Shown one piece after another: positions 6,438 through 12,474 of a DNA stretch of 12,474 nucleotides; positions within the stretch are counted from its first letter, which is position 1; each line of letters opens with the position of its first letter. The stretch is from Pseudomonadota bacterium (GTDB lineage: Bacteria; Pseudomonadota; Alphaproteobacteria; Caulobacterales; Caulobacteraceae). The translations under genes and the position numbers were made by a program. The stretch spans positions 1-12,474 of the forward strand of contig JAEXZS010000073.1 of assembly GCA_023451375.1 (NCBI GenBank). Reading direction: 5' to 3'. The notes under the pieces were generated by a model that saw only the letters and a list, made by a program, of their open reading frames with translations, did no database searches and was not told the origin of the DNA.

Positions 6438-7109
6438 TTACGCCTCCAACCGATACCCCGCGCCGCGCACGGTCTGGAGCATGGCCTTGTCGAAGCCCTT
6501 GTCGATCTTGGAGCGCAGGCGGCTGATGTGGACGTCGATGACGTTGGTCTGGGGGTCGAAGTGGTATTCCCACACCTTCTCCAGCAGCATGGTGCGGGTC
6601 ACCGACTGACCGGCGTGGCGCATCAGGAACTCCAGCAGCTGGAACTCGCGCGGCTGCAGGTCGATCTCCCGGCCCTCGCGATGCACGGTGCGGCCGATCA
6701 GGTTCATCTCCAGCTCGCCGACCTTGAGCACCGTCTGGACGCCGCCGGTTTCGCGGCGGCGGGCCAGGGCCTCGACCCGGGCGATCAGTTCGGCGAAGGC
6801 GTAGGGCTTGACCAGATAGTCGTCGGCCCCGGCCTTCAGACCCGTGACCCGGTCCTCGACCTCGCCCAGCGCCGACAGGAACAACACCGGCGTCTGGTCG
6901 CCGCCCTTGCGCACCGTCTCGACCATGCCGACGCCGTCCAGGCGCGGCATCATCCGGTCGACGACATAGACGTCGTAGCCGCCCTTCTGCGCTTCCAGCA
7001 GGCCGAAGGCGCCGTCGACGGCGTGGGTCACGTCATGGCCCGCCTCGGTCAGACCCCGCACCATGGCGGTCGCCGCCTCTGCGTCGTCCTCGACCACCAG
7101 AATACGCAT
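6438..7109 (-). CDS. OmpR/PhoB-family response regulator
   Basis: This 223-residue DNA-binding regulator is the likely partner of the histidine kinase at 5973-4558. The receiver domain (about 1-115) has the acidic pocket E7/D8/D9, phosphoacceptor D51 in VVDRMMPRLDG, S79 in FLSA and K101 in LVKPYAFAEL. The C-terminal winged helix (about 128-222) includes LQPREFQLLEFLMRHAGQ, the recognition-helix region NVIDVHISRLRSKID and a terminal VRGAGYRLEA, all typical of the OmpR class. The ATG at 7109 follows GGAGAGGG by about 4 nt. Only 20 bp separate it from a strong hairpin after htrA, so its promoter must overlap the hairpin or lie in the end of htrA, unless readthrough supplies it. A DUF559 cassette separates it from its kinase. 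Confidence 0.96.
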   Translation of the reverse strand: MRILVVEDDAEAATAMVRGLTEAGHDVTHAVDGAFGLLEAQKGGYDVYVVDRMMPRLDGVGMVETVRKGGDQTPVLFLSALGEVEDRVTGLKAGADDYLVKPYAFAELIARVEALARRRETGGVQTVLKVGELEMNLIGRTVHREGREIDLQPREFQLLEFLMRHAGQSVTRTMLLEKVWEYHFDPQTNVIDVHISRLRSKIDKGFDKAMLQTVRGAGYRLEA

Positions 7110-7125
7110 AGGCCCTCTCCCGGAA

Positions 7126-7163
7126 TCAAAATCGCCGCCGATGGTAGCGCATCGGCGGCGATT
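7126..7163 (-). terminator. Rho-independent terminator after htrA
   Basis: AATCGCCGCCGAT at 7130-7142 pairs perfectly with ATCGGCGGCGATT at 7151-7163: a 13-bp stem with an 8-nt loop. On the minus strand the stem runs directly into TTTTGATT, a short U-tract. It lies 29 bp after the htrA stop codon and 20 bp before the regulator start. It should end most htrA transcripts, or act as an attenuator that sets how much htrA transcription continues into the two-component genes. Confidence 0.82.
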
Positions 7164-7192
7164 GACGAGTTAAGGCTTTTTCAGACTGCCGA

Positions 7193-8737
7193 TCAGTTCT
7201 TGTCGCCCAGCGGCAGCACGATCGGGACGTTGCCACGCGGCGTGCGCATCAGCAGCAGGACACCTGGCCGATTGGCGTTCTTCACCGTCTCGACGGCGCC
7301 CTTGAGGTCGGCGGCGGATCCAACCCGGCGACCATTGGCCTGGAGGATCACCATACCCGGTTGGAAGCCCAGGCGGCCGGCGCGCGACTGCTGGTCCACC
7401 GCCGTGACGACGAGCCCCCCCACATCGGCGGGCAGATCGAACCGGCTGCGAAGCGCCGCGGTGACCGGCGCCACCGTCAGACCTTCGATGACCTCGCCGG
7501 CGGCGGCGCCGGGCGCATTGGGCGCATCGGAGCCATCTTGGCCTGCGACGGCGACCTCGAGGTTGGTCGGGCGCGTTCCCGCTCGGATATTGACCGTCTG
7601 GCGACCGCCTTCTCGAAGAACTTCCAGCCGCAGGTTGTCGCCCGGCTTCGCGCTGCCGACAGCGCGGGTCAACTCCGTGGAACCCTCTATCGGGCGTCCG
7701 TTCAGCGAAACGACCACGTCACCAGGGCGAAGGCCGCCTTGAGCAGCGGGAGCATCCGGCGTCACCTCGGCGACGTAGGCTCCCTTCTGGCTTTCAGGCA
7801 GACCGAGACTTTCGCGGTAGTCATCGACGAGGTTGGTGATCTGGACGCCCAGATAGCCGCGCTCGATCGATTCGCCGCGCATGAGACGCTCGGTGATCGA
7901 CTTGGCGGTCTCCGCCGGGATGGCGAATCCGATGCCGACCGAGCCGCCCGTGGGCGAATAGATTGCCGAGTTCACGCCGATCACGCGGCCGTGGATGTCA
8001 AAGGTCGGACCGCCCGAGTTGCCCCGATTGATGGCCGCGTCGATCTGAAGGAAGTCGGTGTAGGGGTTCTCATTCCCGCCGATTTCGCGCGCCTTGGCCG
8101 AGACAATGCCGGCGGTGGCCGTGCCGCCCAGACCGAACGGGTTGCCGACGGCGATAACCCAGTCGCCGACGCGGGGGTCGGCCGTCTCTTCGAAACTGAC
8201 GTACTTGAAGTCGCTCCCCTCAACCTTGATCACCGCAAGGTCGGTCGCGGCGTCACGGCCGATCAGGCGGGCCGGCAGTTCGCGGCCGTCGGACATCTTC
8301 ACCTTGATCTCGGTGGCGTCGGCGACGACGTGGTTGTTGGTGACGATGTAGCCGTCCTGCGAGATGAAGAAGCCCGATCCGGCGCCTTGCGTCGTCTGCG
8401 GTTCGGCGTCCTGGCCCTGCTGTCCCCGGCCGTTCGGCGGTACGAACTGGAAGGGCAGGCCGGGAATCTGGAAAAGGCCCTGCGGCTGCTCCACCGGCAC
8501 GGTCACGTCGATCTGCACCACGGCGGGCGCGACCTGTTCGAAGATGGTGGCGAAGCTGTTCGGGGCGCCCGGCGGCGGCGAAAAGGTCTCGCCCTGGGCC
8601 GGCACGGGGGTGATGCGGTTCACGGCCTGGGGTTCCGCGTGCGCGCCCGGCCAGGTGATGACCCCGCCGGCGGTCGCCGCCGCCGCCAGCGTCAATCCGG
8701 CCGCGGCCCCCAGAATGAACTCCTTGCGCTTCAGCAT
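7193..8737 (-). CDS. degP: HtrA/DegP-family periplasmic serine protease (Do-like)
   Basis: This 514-residue trypsin-like protease degrades or chaperones misfolded envelope proteins. The N-terminus (KRKEFILGAAAGLTLAAAAT) is a signal peptide or membrane anchor, with possible cleavage after AHA (34). The catalytic triad is complete: H136 in TNNHVV, D166 in ATDLAVI and S241 in RGNSGGP. A Pro/Gln-rich loop at about 83-118 matches the LA-loop position. Two PDZ domains follow (about 295-385, with RGYLGVQI, and about 420-510). The ATG at 8737 has AAGGA 5 nt upstream; the reading frame open to 9067 overlaps cycL and is not real. The gene sits between cycL and a two-component system, the order I recall for degP in other alphaproteobacteria. 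DegP versus DegQ naming is by similarity. Confidence 0.95.
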   Translation of the reverse strand: MLKRKEFILGAAAGLTLAAAATAGGVITWPGAHAEPQAVNRITPVPAQGETFSPPPGAPNSFATIFEQVAPAVVQIDVTVPVEQPQGLFQIPGLPFQFVPPNGRGQQGQDAEPQTTQGAGSGFFISQDGYIVTNNHVVADATEIKVKMSDGRELPARLIGRDAATDLAVIKVEGSDFKYVSFEETADPRVGDWVIAVGNPFGLGGTATAGIVSAKAREIGGNENPYTDFLQIDAAINRGNSGGPTFDIHGRVIGVNSAIYSPTGGSVGIGFAIPAETAKSITERLMRGESIERGYLGVQITNLVDDYRESLGLPESQKGAYVAEVTPDAPAAQGGLRPGDVVVSLNGRPIEGSTELTRAVGSAKPGDNLRLEVLREGGRQTVNIRAGTRPTNLEVAVAGQDGSDAPNAPGAAAGEVIEGLTVAPVTAALRSRFDLPADVGGLVVTAVDQQSRAGRLGFQPGMVILQANGRRVGSAADLKGAVETVKNANRPGVLLLMRTPRGNVPIVLPLGDKN

Positions 8738-8788
8738 CGTGGTCCTTGCGATCCTCTGTCCAGGGCCGAGCGGGCCCGGTTCGCGTCT

Positions 8789-8817
8789 GATATAGGCCGA
8801 TAAGCTCCGACGACCAA
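8789..8817 (-). promoter_or_regulatory. Candidate housekeeping promoter of htrA
   Basis: On the minus strand, TTGGTC (8817-8812) and TATATC (8794-8789) are separated by 17 bp, the ideal sigma-70 spacing. Initiation near 8782 would give a leader of about 45 nt. A near-identical pair, TTGGTT-17-TATATC, lies before cycJ. The whole 106-bp gap between cycL and htrA holds this promoter and no clear strong terminator for the cyc operon. Confidence 0.5.
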
Positions 8818-8843
8818 AATCGGCCGGCGATCGTTGTTCCCGG

Positions 8844-9350
8844 CTAACGCCCGTCGTGAGGCGAGGCTGCGTCAGGATCGGGGCGAAGGCTTTCTTTTTG
8901 GAGAAGTTCGTCCAGGCGCCCCTGTTCCTCGGCCGACAAGGGGGCGGGCTCCGCCGGGCGGCGGCGGCCGCGCAGCAGCAGGACCAGGCCGGCGAGCAGG
9001 ACCAGGACGAACGGCCCGAACCACAGCAGCCAGGTGCCCTGCCGCACGGGCGGCCGAAACAGCACATAGTCGCCGAAACGGCGCACCAGGCCCGCGCGCA
9101 CCTGCTGATCCGTGGCGCCGGCGGCGATCTCCTCGCGGATCAGTCGGCGCATGTCGCCGGCGACGCCCGCCGGGCTGTCGGCGATCGACTCGTGCTGGCA
9201 GACGACGCAGCGCACGTCGGCGAACAGGGCGCGGGCGCGGGCCTCCTGGGCGGCGTCGGGCAGCGGCCGGTCCGGCGCGGCGGACGGCTCGGCCGCCGTC
9301 AGCATCAGCGCCATGCACGGCGCGGCCAGGAGGACCAGGGCGCGCCTCAC
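8844..9350 (-). CDS. cycL: Cytochrome c maturation protein CcmH/CycL
   Basis: This 168-residue thiol-handling component of System I cytochrome c maturation acts on the periplasmic side, reducing the haem-binding cysteines of apocytochrome c for ligation by CcmF. After a signal peptide (about 1-20) comes the family motif RCVVCQHESIADS, with the redox pair C48 and C51. One C-terminal membrane helix (about 106-127, WLLWFGPFVLVLLAGLVLLL) precedes a short charged tail. The start is GTG at 9350-9348, overlapping the TGA of cycK in GTGA, which indicates translational coupling. Length and motif match the short CcmH/CycL form; the TPR part that some bacteria fuse to CcmH is a separate gene here (cycH). 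Confidence 0.96.
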   Translation of the reverse strand: MRRALVLLAAPCMALMLTAAEPSAAPDRPLPDAAQEARARALFADVRCVVCQHESIADSPAGVAGDMRRLIREEIAAGATDQQVRAGLVRRFGDYVLFRPPVRQGTWLLWFGPFVLVLLAGLVLLLRGRRRPAEPAPLSAEEQGRLDELLQKESLRPDPDAASPHDGR

Positions 9351-11335
9351 GCCGGCTTCCTCCTCCGGGGGCCGACGCCCAGCCTGAGGCGACGGTCCAG
9401 AAGCGACAGCAGCCCCCCCAGCGCCATGATGGCGGGTCCGAGGAAGATCAGCCGCGCCCAGGGGTTCCAGTACAGGCGCACGGACCAGGCGGGTCGACCC
9501 GCGACCTCCGTCCGCTCGCCCAGCACCACATAGACGTCGTCCAGTCCCCGGAAGTCCAGCCCGACCTCGGTCGTGGTCTGCCCGCCGGCGGGGAAGAAGC
9601 GGCGCTCGGGCGTCACCGTCTCGGCCCGGCCGCTTCCGTCGGCGCGACGGACCGTCAGTCGACCCTGCTCGGCCAGATAATTGGGTCCTTCGATCACCTG
9701 CACCTGGTTCAGCGTGACCGTCCAGGGGCCGGCCGACAGGCTCTGGCCCAGGGCGAGGGCGCGGGCGCTTTCGGCCTTGAATCCGGTCTCGACCACCGCG
9801 CCCAGGATGAAGACGCCCAGCCCCAGGTGCGCCAGCGCCATGCCCCAGGCGCCCAGCGGCAGGGCCTTCAGGCGGCGCAGGCTCTCGGCGGCGGGGGCGC
9901 GGAACAGGCGGCCGCGTTCGGCGACCTCGACCAGCGAGCCGGCGATCAGCCAACCGCCCACGCCGATCCCGGCGGCGGCCAGGGCCTTTCTCGGCTCGAA
10001 CAGGGCGTAGGCGAGCAAGGCGACGGCGACGGCGATGGCGGCGGCGACGGCCAGCCGCTGCAAGGCGCCGGCCAGATCGCCGCGCTTCCACGCCAGCAGC
10101 GGCCCGGCGGGCAGGATGACGAAGGCGGCCATCATCAACGGATTGAAGGTGGCGGTGAAATAGGGCGGGCCGACGGAGATGGTCGCGCCGGACGCGGCCT
10201 CGAGGATCAGCGGATAGAGGGTGCCCAGCAGCACGGTCGCGGCGGCGGCGGTGAGGAACAGGTTGTTCAGCACCAGCGCCCCTTCGCGGCTGACGGGGGC
10301 GAACAGGCCGCCGCCCTTCAGCTGGGGCGCGCGCCAGGCGAACAGGGCGAAGGCGGCGCCCGCGGTGATCCCCAGGATGGCCAGCAGCATCAGGCCGCGT
10401 TCAGGATCGACAGCGAAGGCGTGGACGGATGTCAGCACGCCGGATCGCACCAGGAAGGCGCCGAGCATGGAGAAGCTGAAGGCCAGAAGCGCCAGGAAAA
10501 CGGTCCAGCCGGCCAGCGCCCCGCGCCGCTCCGTGACCACGGCGCTGTGCAGCAGGGCGGCGCCGGCCAGCCACGGCATGAAGCTGGCGTTCTCCACCGG
10601 GTCCCAGAACCACCAGCCGCCCCAACCCAGCTCGTAATAGGCCCAGAAGGAGCCGAGCGCGATGCCGATGGTCAGGAAGACCCAGCTGGCCAGCGCCCAG
10701 GGCCGCACCCAGCGCCCCCAGGCGGGCCAGAAGGCGGTCTGCGCCCGCCCCTCGACCAGGGCGGCGACCGCCAGCGAGAAGCAGACGGAGAAGCCGACAT
10801 AGCCGGCGTAGAGCAGCGGCGGATGCACCGCCAGGGCCGGATCCTGCAGCAGCGGGTTCAGCGACGCCCCCTGGAACGGCGCGGGGTCCAGGCGGGTGAA
10901 CGGGCTGGAGGTGAAGACGGCGAAGGCCAGGAACAGAGAGCCCAGCGCCCCTTGCACGGCGACGGCCGACGCCTTCAGCCCGAACGGCAGGCCGCGCGCC
11001 CGCGCCAGCGCCCCGCCGAAGACGGTCAGGACCAGGCACCACAGCAGCAGCGACCCCTCGTGGCTGCCCCAGGCGCCGGCGACCTTGTAGAGCATCGGCT
11101 TGTCGGTGTGGCTGTTGGCCGCCACGTTGGAGACCGAGAAATCGGAGGTCACGAAGGCGAAGATCAGCGCGCCGAAAGAGAGGGCGATCGCCCCCGCCGC
11201 CGCCAGCGCCGCCCCTTCGCCCGCCCCCGCCAGCATCGGACTGCGCCTCAGCCGCCCGACCGTCGACAGTCCGGTCTGCAGGACCGAGAGCGCCAGGGCG
11301 AGGACCAGGACGAAGGTCCCGAACTCGACGATCAC
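9347..11335 (-). CDS. cycK: Haem lyase CcmF/CycK
   Basis: CcmF takes haem from CcmE and attaches it to apocytochrome c at the outer face of the inner membrane. The 662-residue protein is full length, with many membrane helices. It carries the haem-handling motif WGGWWFWDPVEN (238-249) and the sequences HEGSLLLW (92-99), HPPLLYAGYVG (171-181) and VGPPYFTATFNPLM (388-401). Four histidines occupy the places of the conserved haem-ligand histidines: H171, H263, H305 and H503. The start is GTG at 11335-11333, overlapping the cycJ stop in GTGA; the frame stays open upstream to 11800, but that part overlaps cycJ. Its stop overlaps the cycL start by 4 bp. Confidence 0.97.
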   Translation of the reverse strand: MIVEFGTFVLVLALALSVLQTGLSTVGRLRRSPMLAGAGEGAALAAAGAIALSFGALIFAFVTSDFSVSNVAANSHTDKPMLYKVAGAWGSHEGSLLLWCLVLTVFGGALARARGLPFGLKASAVAVQGALGSLFLAFAVFTSSPFTRLDPAPFQGASLNPLLQDPALAVHPPLLYAGYVGFSVCFSLAVAALVEGRAQTAFWPAWGRWVRPWALASWVFLTIGIALGSFWAYYELGWGGWWFWDPVENASFMPWLAGAALLHSAVVTERRGALAGWTVFLALLAFSFSMLGAFLVRSGVLTSVHAFAVDPERGLMLLAILGITAGAAFALFAWRAPQLKGGGLFAPVSREGALVLNNLFLTAAAATVLLGTLYPLILEAASGATISVGPPYFTATFNPLMMAAFVILPAGPLLAWKRGDLAGALQRLAVAAAIAVAVALLAYALFEPRKALAAAGIGVGGWLIAGSLVEVAERGRLFRAPAAESLRRLKALPLGAWGMALAHLGLGVFILGAVVETGFKAESARALALGQSLSAGPWTVTLNQVQVIEGPNYLAEQGRLTVRRADGSGRAETVTPERRFFPAGGQTTTEVGLDFRGLDDVYVVLGERTEVAGRPAWSVRLYWNPWARLIFLGPAIMALGGLLSLLDRRLRLGVGPRRRKPA

Positions 11336-11841
11336 AGGCTTGTCTGCGCGCTGTCGGCCACGGGCGTGGCGGAGCGTTGCGCCTCGTCGCCCTCGGGCCG
11401 CCACTCGCCCTTTTCCTTCAGGCGATCCGCGACTTCGCGCGGCATGTAGTTCTCGTCGTGCTTGGCCAGGACCTGGCTGGCCTGGAAGACGCGGTCGGGC
11501 CCGAAAGAACCCTGCGCCACGATGCCCTGCCCCTCGCGGAACAGGTCCGGCAGGTCGCCGCGATAGACCACCCGCGTCGTCGCGGCGTTGTCGGTGACGA
11601 CGAAGGCGACGCTGCCGTCGGCCGACTTCTCGACCGTGCCCGCCTCGACCAGGCCGCCCAGACGGATGTTGCGGCCCTCGGGCGCCTTGTCGGCGGTGGC
11701 CTCGGACGGGGAATAGAAGAAGGTCACGCTGTCCTGCATGGCCCATAGCGACAGGCCGACGGCCAGGGCCAGGATCGGGGCGGCGGCGGCGACGACCCAC
11801 AGGCGACGACGCGCCTTCGGCGATTTGGGCAGCCAGCTCAT
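11332..11841 (-). CDS. cycJ: Haem chaperone CcmE/CycJ
   Basis: CcmE binds haem covalently in the periplasm and passes it to CcmF. The 169-residue protein has a basic N-terminus (LPKSPKARRRL), one membrane anchor (about 14-35), a beta-barrel core and the C-terminal motif LAKHDENYMP, with the haem-binding H128 and Y132. The ATG at 11841 is preferred. A TTG at 11907 would add 22 unrelated residues and lies inside a candidate promoter whose predicted transcript starts about 30 nt before the ATG. The ribosome-binding site is weak. It lies 70 bp after cycH and overlaps cycK by 4 bp. Confidence 0.95.
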   Translation of the reverse strand: MSWLPKSPKARRRLWVVAAAAPILALAVGLSLWAMQDSVTFFYSPSEATADKAPEGRNIRLGGLVEAGTVEKSADGSVAFVVTDNAATTRVVYRGDLPDLFREGQGIVAQGSFGPDRVFQASQVLAKHDENYMPREVADRLKEKGEWRPEGDEAQRSATPVADSAQTSL

Positions 11842-11878
11842 GCGGCGGACGATCCGGGGTCGGAGGACGGAAGGCGCC

Positions 11879-11907
11879 GATATACGGCCAGAACCCCGTG
11901 GAACCAA
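11879..11907 (-). promoter_or_regulatory. Candidate internal promoter for cycJKL
   Basis: On the minus strand, TTGGTT (11907-11902) and TATATC (11884-11879) are separated by 17 bp, within the 70-bp gap between cycH and cycJ. The arrangement matches the candidate promoter of htrA at one base short of identity in both boxes. It would allow cycJKL expression independent of cycH. Confidence 0.45.
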
Positions 11908-11911
11908 CGCG

Positions 11912-12474
11912 TCATTGCGCCGTCTCTTGCGGCAGGCGCCGCTCCAGATCCTGGCGGCGCGGATCGGCCGGGTCGAGGGCGGCGATCAGCGGCGACCACT
12001 GGACGCGGGCCTCAGTTGCGTCCCCACGCGCCAGGGCCGCTTCGCCCAGGAAGAAGCGGGCGCCCAACTGGTCGGGATCACGTCGCACGGCCTCGCGGAA
12101 GGCGGCCTCGGCGTCGGCGCCGACGCGGCCGTCGTTGGCGCGCACCAGGCTTTCGCCCAGCCGCGCCCAGGCCTGGGCGTCGGTCGGCTCCAGTTCGACC
12201 AGACGGCGGAAGGCGGAAGCGGCGCCCAGCGGATCGCCCGCCTCGAACCGGGCCACGCCCAGCATGGCCAGGGCGCGGCGGTCGTCCGGCCGTTCATCGA
12301 CCACGCGCTTGACCACCGCCGCCAGTTGCGGCGCCTCCAGCGTGTCGAGCTCGGTCGCCCACTGGTCGACCCGGCGTTCGTAGCCCTGGTCCGGCAGCCC
12401 CGGCGCGCCGATGACGACATAGAGGCCCAGCGCCGCCGCGACCGCCACGCCGATGCCGCCCAGCACCCACAGCC
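11912..12474 (-). CDS. cycH: Cytochrome c maturation TPR protein CcmI/CycH, C-terminal part
   Basis: CcmI/CycH is the membrane-anchored apocytochrome c chaperone that delivers substrate to the CcmF/CcmH ligation complex. The window begins inside the gene; about 187 codons remain. The visible part opens with the second membrane helix (LGGIGVAVAAALGLYVVIGA) and the family motif APGLPDQGY. Periplasmic TPR-like repeats follow: ALAMLGVARFEAGDPLGAAS, AWARLGESLVRANDGRVGAD and ARFFLGEAALARGDATEARV, each ending in an Ala-rich helix. The stop is TGA at 11914-11912. Being first in the cycHJKL order supports the assignment. The N-terminal region and first helix lie outside the window. Confidence 0.93.
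   Translation of the reverse strand, partial: LWVLGGIGVAVAAALGLYVVIGAPGLPDQGYERRVDQWATELDTLEAPQLAAVVKRVVDERPDDRRALAMLGVARFEAGDPLGAASAFRRLVELEPTDAQAWARLGESLVRANDGRVGADAEAAFREAVRRDPDQLGARFFLGEAALARGDATEARVQWSPLIAALDPADPRRQDLERRLPQETAQ

Noticed and set aside
5974..6440. Target-site duplication flanking the DUF559 unit
   Set aside because: The bases outside the two repeats do not match each other at any useful length.
6379..6573. N-terminal extension of the DUF559 frame
   Set aside because: It runs through the right repeat and the 3' end of the response regulator gene, and its translation is unlike DUF559 proteins.
8738..8843. Terminator after cycL
   Set aside because: The only hairpin before a T-run (near 8818-8831) has a 4-bp stem, too weak to call.
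8738..9067. N-terminal extension of the HtrA reading frame
   Set aside because: It overlaps cycL and the candidate htrA promoter; the ATG at 8737 is followed by a signal sequence and preceded by a good ribosome-binding site.
8834..11449. Very long plus-strand reading frame opposite cycL and cycK
   Set aside because: It is an antisense shadow of well-supported cytochrome maturation genes. Its Gln/Arg/Gly-rich composition matches no family, and high GC makes such open frames common.
1..12474. CRISPR array, tRNA, rRNA or IS transposase
   Set aside because: No regularly spaced direct repeats, no cloverleaf or rRNA-like sequence and no transposase motifs were seen on either strand.

Overview
The window is a GC-rich chromosomal segment in which every supported gene lies on the minus strand, so transcription runs from high to low coordinates. 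Protein sequences, very high GC, frequent 4-bp stop/start overlaps and gene order point to an alphaproteobacterium of the Caulobacterales, most like Brevundimonas. That is recognition from memory, not a database result.

In the direction of transcription it opens (12474-8844) with the cytochrome c maturation operon cycH-cycJ-cycK-cycL (ccmI-ccmE-ccmF-ccmH). These genes make the haem chaperone, haem lyase and apocytochrome thiol-handling parts of System I. Next comes an HtrA/DegP periplasmic serine protease (8737-7193) with its own candidate promoter and a strong hairpin terminator. An OmpR-type response regulator (7109-6438) and a HAMP histidine kinase (5973-4558) follow, then glnE (4412-1512), the adenylyl transferase/removase that sets glutamine synthetase activity. 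The series cyc genes - degP - regulator - kinase - glnE matches, as far as I recall, a conserved alphaproteobacterial neighbourhood. Last is a small stress-type cluster: a secreted four-EF-hand protein (1439-843), an ECF sigma factor (776-207) and, overlapping it by 4 bp, the start of a probable anti-sigma or sigma-associated protein (210-1, cut by the window edge).

The most unusual part is at 5983-6437. A small DUF559 (Vsr-like nuclease fold) gene, bounded by long inverted repeats, sits exactly between the regulator stop codon and the kinase start codon. Each repeat is a tandem pair of hairpins: one hairpin is identical in both copies, while the other differs in sequence but keeps its fold. 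The repeats form the DUF559 ribosome-binding site, the DUF559 C-terminal codons and the purine tract upstream of the kinase start. The unit therefore looks like a repeat-borne nuclease cassette that inserted into a two-component operon and was wired into kinase translation.

Other non-coding structure includes a REP-like palindromic repeat between kinase and glnE (about 4421-4556). There is also a perfect 13-bp hairpin between htrA and the regulator gene, a 7-bp inverted repeat upstream of the EF-hand gene, and two nearly identical candidate promoters (TTGGTY-17-TATATC) before htrA and cycJ. No rRNA, tRNA, CRISPR array or classical insertion sequence is visible.
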